From positions 558,001 to 622,000 of the forward strand of contig NZ_JALIFO010000006.1 of the NCBI RefSeq assembly GCF_022867805.1: 64,000 nt of DNA. The letters run 5' to 3'. The DNA comes from Cuneatibacter sp. NSJ-177. Lineage in GTDB: Bacteria; Bacillota; Clostridia; Lachnospirales; Lachnospiraceae. The notes below the pieces were generated by a model. That model worked only from the letters and a program-made list of their open reading frames with translations, did not search any database and was not told where the DNA came from. Positions within the stretch are counted from its first letter, which is position 1, and each line of letters starts with the position of its first letter. The translations under genes were made by a program, and so were the position numbers. Shown in pieces: positions 33,028-42,806 of this stretch.

Positions 33028-33109
33028 ACGCAAAGTATTCCCAGGCGCACTGCAATTTATAGCGGAAAATTTTTCCGATCAAAGAGAAAACAGCGGACGG
33101 CGGGGCGGA

Positions 33110-34498
33110 TCATTGACCGCCGGCCGGAGGTTCGGGCGTTTCCGCCGGTTTCAGTTTTCGGAACAGCCGCATTAAAACAAGCACCGCGGCAGCGGACAGG
33201 ATGATTTCTGCGGTAAGCTGCGCATAGGCAAGACCGTACAGAGGGAAAATCAAATTTAAAAGAAACAGCGCGGGAATCTCCAGCACGATTTTCCGGAGAA
33301 TAGCAAAAAGGAAGGATTCCCGTCCCATCCCGGTGGCCTGGAAAACGCCTACCGCCAGGAAATCGATACAAAGAAACGGCAGGGCAAGGCAAAAACCATG
33401 GAGGAAGCTGGCGCCGTAGGCGATGATCTGTTCGTTTTTCATGAACAACCCGATCAGACCTTCCGCTCCGATATAGTAGCCCGCAGCGACGGCCAATAAA
33501 AACGATACGGCGAGTTTGGCTGAAAAAAGAAGAGTCTTTTTCATGCGGTGAATATTGCCGCTGGCGTAGTTATAGCTGATCAAGGGCATAATTCCCTGGG
33601 ACAAACCCATGGCGATGTACATCGGCACCATGTTGATTTTCTGCGTAATCCCCATTGCGGCCACCGCATCGGAGCCGAAAGAGGATGTGAAATTGTTCAA
33701 TACCGTCATTCCGGTTACGTTCAGCAGGTTCTGGATGGAAGCGGGAATCCCCACGCCGCAAACGCCAACGAGAATCGTTTTTTTCAGGCAGAACATCCGG
33801 GGGCGGATACAGACATAAGTATTTTTTCTCTTGCCATACAGCAGGACGAAGAAATAAACGCAGGCCACGCAGTTGGAAAGGAAGGTGGCAAGCCCTGCTC
33901 CTTCCGCGCCCATGTTCAGCCCCCACGGAAGGATGAAGATGGGATCCAGGATGATATTTAAGAGGCAGCCGCTCATCGTGCCGATGCTGGCGTGCAGGGC
34001 TGACCCCTCTGCGCGGATCAGATAGGCCATCACCACATTCAAAATGGATGGCACGGCTCCCAGGGAAACAGTCCATTTGGCGTAAGCCGCCGTGGTCGCC
34101 GCTGTCTCGGTGCCGGCCCCCAGCATGGGCAGGAGCTGCGGCTGAAACGTGGTGTAGAGAAGAGAAAACAGGAGGCCGAAAAAGATGGAGCAGTAAAAAC
34201 CAAAGGCAGAGCTTCGGTAGACCGTATCGTAATCTTTTCTGCCGAGGGCCCGGCTCATCATGCTGGAGCTGCCCACGCCGAACAGGTTATTAATGGCGTT
34301 GAAGGCCAGCAGAAGAGGGGCCGCCAAGGTGACGGCCGCATTTTGTATGGGGTTATTCAGCATGCCGACGAAATAGGTGTCGGCCAGATTATAGAGAACC
34401 ATAACCAGAGAACTGAGAATGGTGGGTACCGCCAGTTTACCGACTGCCTGAGGAATCGGCGTCCGCTCAAACAAGTCAATTTTATTTGTATGATCCAA
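33110..34498 (-). CDS. MATE-family multidrug/Na+ antiporter
   Basis: 462 residues from TTG 34498, supported by AGAGGA eight bases upstream; no nearby ATG fits. Twelve membrane segments in two MatE halves, with LYNLADTYFVGML in helix 1-2 and the matching NLLNVTGMTVLNN region in the second half. MATE proteins export drugs or metabolites against Na+ or H+. Monocistronic; substrate unknown. Confidence 0.9.
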   Translation of the reverse strand: MDHTNKIDLFERTPIPQAVGKLAVPTILSSLVMVLYNLADTYFVGMLNNPIQNAAVTLAAPLLLAFNAINNLFGVGSSSMMSRALGRKDYDTVYRSSAFGFYCSIFFGLLFSLLYTTFQPQLLPMLGAGTETAATTAAYAKWTVSLGAVPSILNVVMAYLIRAEGSALHASIGTMSGCLLNIILDPIFILPWGLNMGAEGAGLATFLSNCVACVYFFVLLYGKRKNTYVCIRPRMFCLKKTILVGVCGVGIPASIQNLLNVTGMTVLNNFTSSFGSDAVAAMGITQKINMVPMYIAMGLSQGIMPLISYNYASGNIHRMKKTLLFSAKLAVSFLLAVAAGYYIGAEGLIGLFMKNEQIIAYGASFLHGFCLALPFLCIDFLAVGVFQATGMGRESFLFAILRKIVLEIPALFLLNLIFPLYGLAYAQLTAEIILSAAAVLVLMRLFRKLKPAETPEPPAGGQ

Positions 34499-34607
34499 TT
34501 TTGTTTCCTCTGTATTCCATTTTTGTCTGTTATCCTGAAGCCATTATACTCCTTTTATCTGCTGGGTTCAAGAAGGTTTAAATGCTGGAGGCGGGAAACA
34601 AAAACAC

Positions 34608-34636
34608 TTGACATACAGCAAGATCTGTGCTAGTAT
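34608..34636 (+). promoter_or_regulatory. Promoter of the asnB T-box transcript
   Basis: Perfect TTGACA (34608-34613), 17-bp spacer, TAGTAT (34631-34636). Confidence 0.85.
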
Positions 34637-34642
34637 GTGAAA

Positions 34643-34925
34643 AAATTAAAAGCGTTGATGGAGAAAAGTAAAGCAGTCTGCTGTTCCAGAGAGTGAGGGT
34701 AGGTGAGAGCCTCGCGCCAGGGATTGCCGGAAAGAACACTCCGGAGCTTCAAACTGAAACCAAAAGGGAGTAGGGGAGACGGGATGCTTCCGTTACAGGG
34801 CTAGCGTTTCAAAGGCGAACGCGAAAAGGAGGCCGTAGGCAAGGCGGCAATTTAGGTGGCACCGCGGATAGGCAGCTATTCGTCCTGAATTTGATTCAAT
34901 GGGACGAGGAGCTGCCTTTTTGTTC
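34643..34925 (+). promoter_or_regulatory. T-box leader with asparagine specifier
   Basis: Stem I features AGAGAG, GGTGAGAGCC and GAACACTCCGGAGC, with specifier codon AAC (Asn) at 34735-34737. The T-box sequence TTTAGGTGGCACCGCGG lies at 34851-34867, then a terminator (GGCAGCT ... AGCTGCC, 34871-34921) with T tail. Uncharged tRNA-Asn should stabilise the antiterminator and turn on asnB. Confidence 0.93.
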
Positions 34926-34945
34926 CCGGAAAGAGAGGATTTTTT

Positions 34946-36529
34946 ATGTGTGCAATCTTTGGTTATGTAGGTCACGACATTCCGGTGGAAACTCTGCGGG
35001 ACTATCTCCTGCGCACGGTGCGGCGCGGGCCGGACGATCAAAAACTGGTGGAAACGGAGTTCGGGGCGATTGGCTTTGACCGGCTGGCAATCATGGACTT
35101 GTCGGACGATGGGATGCAGCCCTTTGAGAGGGACGGCAGCTGGGTGGTCTGCAATGGGGAGCTGTACGGTTTCCGCACAATGAAAAAGGAGCTGGAAGCG
35201 GAAGGCTATGAGTTTCACAGCGAATCGGACTGTGAACTGCTGCTTCCCCTGCTCCAAGAATACGGGCTGGAAATGTTCCGCCATCTGGACGCGGAATTTG
35301 CCTGCCTGATCTATGACGCAGCCTCCCGGCGCGTGATCGCGGCTAGGGACCCCATCGGTATCCGCCCGCTGTTTTTCGGCTATTCCGAAAGCGGGCATAT
35401 TGCCTTTGCCAGCGAGGCCAAATGCCTTGTGGGCTGGGTGAAGGAAGTTTTCCCGTTTCCGCCCGGCTGTTATTACTGCGAGGGTAAATTCGTCCGCTAT
35501 GCCGATATTGCGGCAGTCGCCCAGTACCGCCATGAAGAACTGGATACGATAACAAAAAATATACGGGAAAAACTGATTGCCGGTGTGGAGAAAAGGCTGG
35601 ACGCGGATGCACCCATGGGATTTCTGCTCTCCGGCGGCCTGGATTCCAGCCTGGTCTCGGCGATTGCCGCAAGAATTCTAAAAAAGCCCATCCGCACCTT
35701 TGCGATCGGGATGGATACGGATGCCATTGACCTAAAGTATGCAGGGCAGGTGGCGGAGTATCTGGGATGCGAGCACACCGAAGTGATTATGACAAGAGAG
35801 CAGGTGCTCCGGTCTCTGGAGACAGTGGTCGCAGCGCTGGGGACTTACGATATCACGACGATCCGCGCCAGCATGGGGATGTATCTGGTCTGTAAATATA
35901 TCCATGAGAACACGGACGTCCGCGTTCTGCTGACCGGAGAGATCTCCGACGAATTGTTCGGATATAAATACACAGACTTTGCGCCGAGCGCCCAGGCGTT
36001 CCAGGAGGAGGCGGAAAAACGTCTCCGGGAGCTGCATTTCTACGATGTACTCCGGGCGGACCGGTGTCTCGCCGATAACAGCCTGGAAGCAAGAGTGCCT
36101 TTCGGCGATCTGGATTTTGTCCGCTATGTCATGTCCATTGATCCGGAAAAGAAGCAGAACCGGTATGGAAAAGGAAAATTTCTGCTTCGGAAGGCATTCG
36201 AGGAAGGGGGCTGGCTGCCGGAGGAGATCCTTTGGAGGGAGAAGGCGGCGTTCAGCGACGCGGTGGGCCACAGCATGGTGGATGATCTGAAAGCGTACGC
36301 GGAGAGTCTCTACACAGACGCGCAGTATGAGGAGAAGAGAAAAAAATATTCCTTTGCCCGGCCGTTTACCAAGGAGAGCCTTCTCTACCGTGAAATCTTT
36401 GAACGGTACTACCCCGGCCAGGCAAAGATGATTCCGGATTTTTGGATGCCGAACCGGTCCTGGGAGGGCTGTGATGTGGATGATCCCAGCGCCAGAGTGC
36501 TGAAGAACTACGGGGACAGTGGAAAATAG
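34946..36529 (+). CDS. asnB: Asparagine synthetase (glutamine-hydrolysing)
   Basis: 527 residues, close to bacterial AsnB. Class II glutaminase domain with Cys2 nucleophile (MCAIFGY), RRGPDD and NGELYG; ATP-pyrophosphatase domain with the PP-loop SGGLDSS at 229-235 and GEISDELFGYKY. It makes asparagine from aspartate, glutamine and ATP. The AAC specifier of the T-box fits this product. AAAGAGAGGA precedes ATG 34946. Confidence 0.95.
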   Translation: MCAIFGYVGHDIPVETLRDYLLRTVRRGPDDQKLVETEFGAIGFDRLAIMDLSDDGMQPFERDGSWVVCNGELYGFRTMKKELEAEGYEFHSESDCELLLPLLQEYGLEMFRHLDAEFACLIYDAASRRVIAARDPIGIRPLFFGYSESGHIAFASEAKCLVGWVKEVFPFPPGCYYCEGKFVRYADIAAVAQYRHEELDTITKNIREKLIAGVEKRLDADAPMGFLLSGGLDSSLVSAIAARILKKPIRTFAIGMDTDAIDLKYAGQVAEYLGCEHTEVIMTREQVLRSLETVVAALGTYDITTIRASMGMYLVCKYIHENTDVRVLLTGEISDELFGYKYTDFAPSAQAFQEEAEKRLRELHFYDVLRADRCLADNSLEARVPFGDLDFVRYVMSIDPEKKQNRYGKGKFLLRKAFEEGGWLPEEILWREKAAFSDAVGHSMVDDLKAYAESLYTDAQYEEKRKKYSFARPFTKESLLYREIFERYYPGQAKMIPDFWMPNRSWEGCDVDDPSARVLKNYGDSGK

Positions 36530-36596
36530 TGGGAATATTCCGAAAAAGAGCGAGGAAGGCGGTAAAGAGAAGAAACAAAAAAGAAAATAAGGATGT

Positions 36597-36625
36597 TTGA
36601 CAAAAGAGACGGAAATTTATATAAT
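36597..36625 (+). promoter_or_regulatory. Promoter of the LysR gene
   Basis: Perfect TTGACA (36597-36602), 17-bp spacer, perfect TATAAT (36620-36625). Confidence 0.88.
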
Positions 36626-36685
36626 GTAATAAATTTTATAGATTCGTGAAAAACAGATTATCATACGAAGGAAGCGAGAGACAGG

Positions 36686-37591
36686 ATGAACCTGCAGCAA
36701 ATCACCTATTTTAAAGTCATTGCGGAGTTGGAGCACTATACGCGGGCGTCGGAACGTCTTTTAATTTCCCAGCCCAGTCTGAGCTATGCGATGTCCGAGC
36801 TGGAGAGGGAGTTGGGGGCGCCGCTGTTTCAAAAAGCAGGCAGGGGTGTGACGCTGACGAAATACGGCAAGTCTTTTTTAAAGCATGCGGAGCGGTCGCT
36901 TTTGGAATTGGAGGAAGGAAAGCAGGAGATCGCGCGGATGCTGTATCCGGACCGGGGGACCATTGTCCTGTCCTATGCCAGTTCCATGGGATTTAATTTC
37001 ATCCCCTATATCGTCAGTTGCTTTTACGAGGAAGCCGGGAATAAGGAGATCGAGTTTATCTTTGAGCAGAGGCCGACTCCGGAGACGGTGAAACTGTTTC
37101 AGGATGGAATCATCGATATTGGCTTCGGTTCCAAAACGGACAGTCCGGACATGGTTTTTTCGCCGATCTACACAGAGCGCATGGTGGTTGTGGTGCCTTT
37201 CGGCCATCCCCTCGCCGGCCGGAAATCCGTACGCCTGGAGGAGATCGAGGGGGAAGGCCTGGTGACATGGAAAAAGTGCTGCGCCAGCAGGCTTGAGATT
37301 GAGCACCTGTATGAACAGGTGGGAATCACGCCGCGGATCGCCTATGAGGTGCAGGATGAGGTGATGATTACGGGAATTGTGGCAAAAGGCCTGGGAGTCG
37401 GGATCGTCCCCCGCCTGCTGGGGCGGGACTACCAGAATGTCACGATGCTGGATATTGAAAATCTGGAGGCCAGCCGGACCATGTATATGATCTGGCCGAA
37501 CAATTATTTTTTCTCCCCGGTGGCCAGGAAATTCCGGGATTTCGTGATCCGGCGTATGGCAGAATTCCGGGAGGAGACCGTGCGGTTTTGA
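36686..37591 (+). CDS. LysR-family transcriptional regulator
   Basis: 301 residues. N-terminal winged HTH (MNLQQITYFKVIAELEHYTR, SQPSLSYAMSELERELG), then a periplasmic-binding-like effector domain (about 90-290). LysR proteins bind upstream of a neighbouring operon and respond to a small co-inducer. The next gene on the same strand starts a nine-gene catabolic-looking operon 218 bp away, its likely target; here the regulator is not divergent but in tandem, with a terminator between them. Confidence 0.9.
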   Translation: MNLQQITYFKVIAELEHYTRASERLLISQPSLSYAMSELERELGAPLFQKAGRGVTLTKYGKSFLKHAERSLLELEEGKQEIARMLYPDRGTIVLSYASSMGFNFIPYIVSCFYEEAGNKEIEFIFEQRPTPETVKLFQDGIIDIGFGSKTDSPDMVFSPIYTERMVVVVPFGHPLAGRKSVRLEEIEGEGLVTWKKCCASRLEIEHLYEQVGITPRIAYEVQDEVMITGIVAKGLGVGIVPRLLGRDYQNVTMLDIENLEASRTMYMIWPNNYFFSPVARKFRDFVIRRMAEFREETVRF

Positions 37592-37617
37592 AATTTTGAC
37601 TAGGGCAAAACATAGGG

Positions 37618-37649
37618 AACAGCTTGTAGCGATACAGGCTGTTTTTTTG
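37618..37649 (+). terminator. Terminator of the LysR gene
   Basis: 11-bp stem AACAGCTTGTA / TACAGGCTGTT (37618-37628, 37633-37643, one G-U), tetraloop GCGA, T7 tail. Confidence 0.9.
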
Positions 37650-37711
37650 TTTAATTAGGAAGTTTTATTCAATCATAGAACCTGTCTATCATTCCGATAA
37701 AGAGCCGGTAT

Positions 37712-37740
37712 TTGTGCTAAATGAGAATACACGTTACAAT
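37712..37740 (+). promoter_or_regulatory. Candidate promoter of the UroD-Liv operon
   Basis: TTGTGC (37712-37717), 17-bp spacer, TACAAT (37735-37740); a weak -35 suits activator-dependent expression. Leader about 65 nt. Confidence 0.6.
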
Positions 37741-37809
37741 CATATCAGAAAAAGCGGAACAGAAACGAAGAAAATATATATGTATTCTGTCTAAAGAGGA
37801 GGAAACAAA

Positions 37810-38838
37810 ATGAACTCGTATGAGCGGCTTCGTGCAATGGTGGAGGGACGACCGGTAGACCGTCCCGGTGCAACGATCTGGAAACACTTTTTCCTGGAGG
37901 ACCGGGTGGTCGAGGACTCGGTGAAAAAGCACACGGCCTTCCAGGAGCAAAACCAGTGGGATCTGATCAAGATCATGTCCAACGGGGTTTACTTTCAGGA
38001 ACAGTACGGGGCGGACATCACCTGGTCCCGCCACCAAAACGATTTCCCTTCCACCAACAAGCGGATTGTCAACAGCCCCAGGGGCTTCCGGGATTTAAAG
38101 CCCGTGGATGTAAAGACTGGCGCGGTGGCGCGGGAGGTGGAGGTGGCAAAACGCTTGGTGGACAAGTACCATGGGAAGGTGCCGGTATTGGCCACGGTCT
38201 TCACACCGGCCACCTATGCCATGGAGCTTTACAACGGCTGGCAGAACCCCTGGCCCTTTGCGGATTTGATCCGGTATTACAGGGACGACCTGGAGGCGGG
38301 CTTAAAGGTTATCACCGAGGTGACCCGGAATATCATCGAAGAGTTTGTGAAAGCCGGAGTCGACGGAATCTTCTATTCCAGCCAGTTCATGAACGATAAA
38401 CTGTTTACCCCGGAGCTGTACCGCCGTTTCGGAGTCCCCTATGATCTGGCAGCCTTTGAGCCGGCTGTAGGGAAGACCTGGTTTAACATGATGCACGTCC
38501 ACGGCCAGACCAATCTGTTCATGGAATTTGCCGCGCAGTATCCGCTGGAAGCCGTGAACTGGGAGGACATCATCACCAATGTTTCCCTGAAAGAAGGAGC
38601 GGAGAGAATGCCGGACAAGGTGGTGGTCGGCGGCGTGGAGCGCTGGCAGGATTTCCGGGTGGAAGACCGGGAACAGCTGCTGAAAAACATGATCGCCCGC
38701 GTGAAGGCGGCCAGCGAATCCGTTCCCAGCGGGAAGCTGATCATCGCGTCTGGCTGCGCTCAGGGAAGTGATATTCCGGAATACCGGTTCAACACGTTAA
38801 AGGAAGCCATGGATCTGGTCTTCGGACCGGACCGGTAA
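37810..38838 (+). CDS. Uroporphyrinogen-decarboxylase-family protein (MtaA-like)
   Basis: 342 residues; GAGGAGGAAAC precedes the ATG. TIM-barrel URO-D family, of the branch that includes corrinoid-dependent methyltransferases rather than haem-synthesis HemE. At the place where MtaA-type enzymes have His-x-Cys for zinc, it reads H229-V-H231-G, and the C-terminal Gly-Cys is kept (ASGCAQG, C316). No corrinoid protein or reactivase is nearby. First gene of the operon. Methyl transfer, decarboxylation and other lyase chemistry are all possible. Confidence 0.8.
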   Translation: MNSYERLRAMVEGRPVDRPGATIWKHFFLEDRVVEDSVKKHTAFQEQNQWDLIKIMSNGVYFQEQYGADITWSRHQNDFPSTNKRIVNSPRGFRDLKPVDVKTGAVAREVEVAKRLVDKYHGKVPVLATVFTPATYAMELYNGWQNPWPFADLIRYYRDDLEAGLKVITEVTRNIIEEFVKAGVDGIFYSSQFMNDKLFTPELYRRFGVPYDLAAFEPAVGKTWFNMMHVHGQTNLFMEFAAQYPLEAVNWEDIITNVSLKEGAERMPDKVVVGGVERWQDFRVEDREQLLKNMIARVKAASESVPSGKLIIASGCAQGSDIPEYRFNTLKEAMDLVFGPDR

Positions 38839-38879
38839 ATCCGGCGGATGCAAGTACAGGACAGAAGGAGGAAGAAGAG

Positions 38880-40133
38880 ATGAAAGAGAAGAAAATGAGA
38901 GCTATGGCGATCGTTCTGGCGGCGCTTTTGATTTCCGGCTGCGGCGTAAGCGGCGAAGGGACGACGGCGGCATCATCAGCCGGGACGGCGGCCGGCACTA
39001 CCGAGGCTGCGTCCACGGCTCAGGAAGCCACCGGCGGGACAGGGAACATCACCAAGCACACGCTGGCGGCCTCTGTGCCCCTGACCGGCACCATGATGCA
39101 GTACGGAACCTCCTACAAAAACGCCATGGAGATGGCGGTGGCGGACTTTAACGCGGCCGGCGGCCTGAACGGCGAGGATGTGATCCTGGAGGTCTATGAC
39201 GACAAGGGAGAGCAGAAGGAAGGTATCAACGTAGCCAATATGATCATTGGAAACGAGGACACCTTCGCCATGATCGGAAGCTACGGTTCCAGCGTTTCCA
39301 TGGCGGCGGCCCCGGTCTATCAGGAGGCAGGGATGCCGATGATCTCCCCCAACACCTCCCACCCGGATTACCCCGATATGGGAAGCATGATGATTCCTTT
39401 GGCATGTAAGTCGGAGGTCGTGTTCGGCGAGGTGGCTCAGAAATTATTTGATCAGTTCGGAGCCTGTAACCTGGCTGTGATCTATCAAAACACGGATGTG
39501 GGAATCACTACATTGGACGCGGTGAAGGAAAGATTTGAATCCCTTGGCGGGACTGTCTGCGCGGCGGAGACCTTTGTCCCCAACCAGACGAAGGATTTTA
39601 CCCCCCTGCTGTCAAAAATCAAAGCAACGAACCCGGATATCCTGTTCCTCGTGGCCGAGTACAGCGACGGCGCGTCCATTGTTCTTCAGTCCAAGCAGCT
39701 TGGGATGGAGGATGTGCAGCTGGTCGGCGTGGGAAATGTATTTAAACAGGAATTTTTGGATCTGGCCGGAACCAAGGCAGACGGCATGCTTTTGATGGGA
39801 ATCAGCCGTATTTACACGCCGGAAATCATGGAGAGCAGCAGTTTTGGCACGTATACGGAAGACATTGTCAAACGGTACAATGAAACCTACGGCGCTAATG
39901 GCATTGCCTTCGACAACTTTGCAGCGCTGGCTTATGACGCAGCCATGGTGGCCATGAATGCGGCGAAAAACGCAGGAACGGACAACACGGAGGCGTTGGT
40001 TCAAGAGATTAAGAAGCTGAATATCCCGCTGTGCGCCGGGGACGCCCATTTCGATGAAAACGGCGATTTGATCCGCGAGATCTTTGTCTTCTCGGTTCAG
40101 GACGGAACGTTTGTGTTCGAGGCCAGCAAGTAA
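38880..40133 (+). CDS. Branched-chain-amino-acid-type ABC binding lipoprotein (LivK-like)
   Basis: 417 residues. Signal peptide with lipobox ISGC (C21), Ala/Thr/Ser-rich linker, then a Peripla_BP_6 fold: SVPLTGTMMQYGTSYKNAMEMA, MIGSYGSSVSMAAAPVYQEA, ILFLVAEYSDGASIV. It delivers a ligand to the LivHMGF complex encoded next. The Liv type also takes urea, amides, aromatic acids and other small molecules, so leucine is not assumed. Confidence 0.88.
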   Translation: MKEKKMRAMAIVLAALLISGCGVSGEGTTAASSAGTAAGTTEAASTAQEATGGTGNITKHTLAASVPLTGTMMQYGTSYKNAMEMAVADFNAAGGLNGEDVILEVYDDKGEQKEGINVANMIIGNEDTFAMIGSYGSSVSMAAAPVYQEAGMPMISPNTSHPDYPDMGSMMIPLACKSEVVFGEVAQKLFDQFGACNLAVIYQNTDVGITTLDAVKERFESLGGTVCAAETFVPNQTKDFTPLLSKIKATNPDILFLVAEYSDGASIVLQSKQLGMEDVQLVGVGNVFKQEFLDLAGTKADGMLLMGISRIYTPEIMESSSFGTYTEDIVKRYNETYGANGIAFDNFAALAYDAAMVAMNAAKNAGTDNTEALVQEIKKLNIPLCAGDAHFDENGDLIREIFVFSVQDGTFVFEASK

Positions 40134-40154
40134 GGGCGAAAGAGGGGGCATGCC

Positions 40155-41033
40155 ATGTTTTTACAGCAGCTTATCAATGGAATTACCATCGGCAGCACCT
40201 ATGCGCTGGTCGCGATCGGCTATTCAATGGTATTCGGCGTACTGGAATTGATCAATTTTGCCAACGGCGCCGTGTATATGCTGGGAGGTTACCTGACTCT
40301 GATGCTGTACACCGGCCTGGTTGGAAATTTCGGACTATCCTTTGCCCTGGGGATTTTGCTGACAGGGGCCATCGGGTACTGCATTGACCGGTTCGGGCTC
40401 CGGCGCCTGAGAGCGAAAAAGGTGCCGAAAATCACCGGACTGATCACCACGCTTGGAATTTCCACGATCATTGAAAACGCGGTGCGGATTTTCTTCGGGA
40501 GCGAGACGAAGCCCTATCCCAACAGGATAGACTTCGGCCAGATTACGTTGGGAGGGGTGACCATCTCCTCCTCCCAGATGATCATTTTGCTGGTCTCGGT
40601 CTTCTTGATGACCATTACCTCCCTGATGGTCTACCGGACAAAGATGGGAAAGGCTATGCTTGCCATTTCCCAGAGCCAGGAGGCTTCCCTTTTGATGGGA
40701 ATCAATGTGAATGCGATTATCTCCCTGACCTTCATCATCAGCTCGGCGCTGGCAGCGATCGCCGGAACCATGGTCGGAATGTACTACCAGAACATCGATG
40801 CGTCCATGGGCTTTTCCGTCGGCATGAAGACCCTGGCCTCCGCCGTTTTGGGCGGTGTCGGCGTCCTGCCGGGTGCCATGGTCGGCGGTGTTTTGATGGG
40901 AGTATTTGAAACCTTGGGAGCCAGCTACATCAGCTCCGGCTACCGGGACGCAATTTCCTTTGCAATTCTAATTATCGTGATCCTATTCAAGCCGTCCGGG
41001 CTTTTCGGACGCAAGCAGATCACTAAGGTATAA
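40155..41033 (+). CDS. livH: LivH-type ABC permease
   Basis: 292 residues, about eight membrane helices. N-terminal GITIGSTYALVAIGYSMVFGVLELINFANG is the hallmark of LivH (shown in parts: GSTYALVAIGYSM, ELINFANG), and AVLGGVGVLPGAMVGG is the C-terminal coupling region. Forms the membrane heterodimer with LivM. Its gene follows the binding protein by 21 bp in a GGGGGC-led context. Confidence 0.9.
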   Translation: MFLQQLINGITIGSTYALVAIGYSMVFGVLELINFANGAVYMLGGYLTLMLYTGLVGNFGLSFALGILLTGAIGYCIDRFGLRRLRAKKVPKITGLITTLGISTIIENAVRIFFGSETKPYPNRIDFGQITLGGVTISSSQMIILLVSVFLMTITSLMVYRTKMGKAMLAISQSQEASLLMGINVNAIISLTFIISSALAAIAGTMVGMYYQNIDASMGFSVGMKTLASAVLGGVGVLPGAMVGGVLMGVFETLGASYISSGYRDAISFAILIIVILFKPSGLFGRKQITKV

Positions 41034-41043
41034 GGAGGGCGGC

Positions 41044-42045
41044 ATGAATAAAATTTTTGAGTTTTGCGCGCGGAATACCTGGAAGCTTTTGGGGACTCTG
41101 CTGGTTCTCTTAGCGGTATTTCCGTTCGTGTTCACCTCCTCCTATATCCTCCGGATCGCGATCACCGTGCTGATGTTTATCGTGCTGAGCCTGAGCCTGA
41201 ATCTGCTGATCGGCTATCTCGGGCAGATGTCCATGGGACACGCCGCCTTCTGGGGAATCGGGGCTTACACCGCGGCGATTCTGTCCACCAAGCTGAATGT
41301 CAGCTCCCTGGGGACCTTCCTTGCTGCCATGCTGGTGGCCGGCGTTTTCGGATTGCTGCTGGGGCTCCCGGTATTGAAACTAAAAGGCTATTATCTGACG
41401 GTGGTGACCCTGGGTTTCTGTGAGATTATCCGTCTGGTGGAGCTGAACTGGATGGATTTGACCCGCGGATCCCTTGGGATTGCCGGGATCCCGCCGCTAA
41501 ACTTCTTCGGCAAAGCCTTTAAGAGCAGCCGGAGCGTGTACTTTATCGCGCTGCTCTTGGTGATCTTTACGGTCTATCTGGTGCACAGCATCATCAACTC
41601 CCGGATCGGCCTTGCCATCATGGCGATCCGGGACGACGATGTGGCGGCGGCCTCCATCGGCATCCATGTCTTTGTGTACAAGGTGATGGTCTTCATCATC
41701 GCCGGTATGCTGGCCGGGCTGGCGGGAGCGTTTTACGCCCATTACATCAGCTTTATCGATCCCAGCGGCTTTACGACCGGCCAGTCCATGGAGCTGGTGA
41801 TTTTGGCCATCTTCGGCGGCCTGGGCAGTATTCCTGGCGCGATTTTAGGGGCTACGATTCTGACTGTTCTGCCGGAGACTATGCGGGCGCTGATGGAATA
41901 TCGCGGGATGATTTACGGCATTATTATCGTTGTCATGATGCTGGTGAAACCGGACGGGCTGCTGGGACGGGTGAACTTTAAGTACATCCGCCAGCGCCTG
42001 TCGGCGGAAAAGGCGAAGAAGCAGGAGGGGAAAAGCCATGAGTGA
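41044..42045 (+). CDS. livM: LivM-type ABC permease
   Basis: 333 residues, about nine helices. Family features are SLNLLIGYLGQMSMGHAAF (GQxSxGHA), GLPVLKLKGYYLTVVTLGF and AIFGGLGSIPGAILGA. Pairs with LivH. Preceded by AAGGAGGGCGGC; the last eight bases overlap livG. Confidence 0.9.
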   Translation: MNKIFEFCARNTWKLLGTLLVLLAVFPFVFTSSYILRIAITVLMFIVLSLSLNLLIGYLGQMSMGHAAFWGIGAYTAAILSTKLNVSSLGTFLAAMLVAGVFGLLLGLPVLKLKGYYLTVVTLGFCEIIRLVELNWMDLTRGSLGIAGIPPLNFFGKAFKSSRSVYFIALLLVIFTVYLVHSIINSRIGLAIMAIRDDDVAAASIGIHVFVYKVMVFIIAGMLAGLAGAFYAHYISFIDPSGFTTGQSMELVILAIFGGLGSIPGAILGATILTVLPETMRALMEYRGMIYGIIIVVMMLVKPDGLLGRVNFKYIRQRLSAEKAKKQEGKSHE

Positions 42046-42802
42046 GGTGTTAAAGGTTGTGGATGTGACACAGCGTTTCGGCGGCCTGGTAGCTCTGGCC
42101 GGCATCCATCTGTACATCAAGCCAGGGGAGATCGTCGGCATCATCGGGCCAAACGGAGCCGGGAAGACAACGCTGTTCAACGTCATTACCGGAATTTATC
42201 ACCCGACCGAGGGAAAGGTCTATCTGGAGGGCGCCGACATCACCTCCTATAAAACCCATCAGATCGCCAAGGCCGGATTTGCCAGAACCTTCCAGAACAT
42301 CCGGCTGTTCGGTAAGCTCAGCGTCATGGACAACGTGATCGCCGGGATGCACACCTGCCGGAAGACCAATCTGCTGGACGCGATTCTCCACACAAAGCGC
42401 CGCAGGCGGGAAGGGAGAGAGGCCCAGGAAAAAGCAGAAAGCCTGTTAAAGCTGATGGACCTCTGGGAGGACCGGCATTCCCTTGCGAGCGCGCTTCCCT
42501 ACGGCCATCAGCGCCGGCTGGAGATCGCCCGCGCCCTGGCCACGGAGCCCAAGCTTTTGCTGCTGGATGAGCCCGCGGCTGGGATGAACGAGCAGGAGAC
42601 CCTGGAACTGAGGGAAATGGTGCTGCAATTAAAAAAGATGGGGCTGACGATTCTCCTGATCGAACACGATATGAAATTTGTTATGAACATCTGCGAGAGA
42701 ATTTATGTGCTGAACCATGGGGAGCTGATCGCCCAGGGAACACCCAAACAGGTCTCCCAGGATCAGGCGGTAATCGAGGCATATCTGGGAGAGGAGGAGT
42801 GA
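42038..42802 (+). CDS. livG: LivG-type ABC ATPase
   Basis: 254 residues with an intact nucleotide-binding site: Walker A GPNGAGKTT (near 38-46), the LivG-type FARTFQNIRLF, signature ALPYGHQRRLEIARAL, Walker B LLLLDEPAAGMN, and H-loop IEHDM. It is a normal motor domain, in clear contrast to the decayed ABC protein at 31207. Overlaps livM by eight bases. Confidence 0.93.
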   Translation: MSEVLKVVDVTQRFGGLVALAGIHLYIKPGEIVGIIGPNGAGKTTLFNVITGIYHPTEGKVYLEGADITSYKTHQIAKAGFARTFQNIRLFGKLSVMDNVIAGMHTCRKTNLLDAILHTKRRRREGREAQEKAESLLKLMDLWEDRHSLASALPYGHQRRLEIARALATEPKLLLLDEPAAGMNEQETLELREMVLQLKKMGLTILLIEHDMKFVMNICERIYVLNHGELIAQGTPKQVSQDQAVIEAYLGEEE

Positions 42803-42806
42803 GGAA

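Noticed and set aside
37618-37809. A precise LysR operator in the gap before the UroD gene
   Set aside because: Several T-N11-A patterns occur but none is a convincing dyad; reporting one would be arbitrary.
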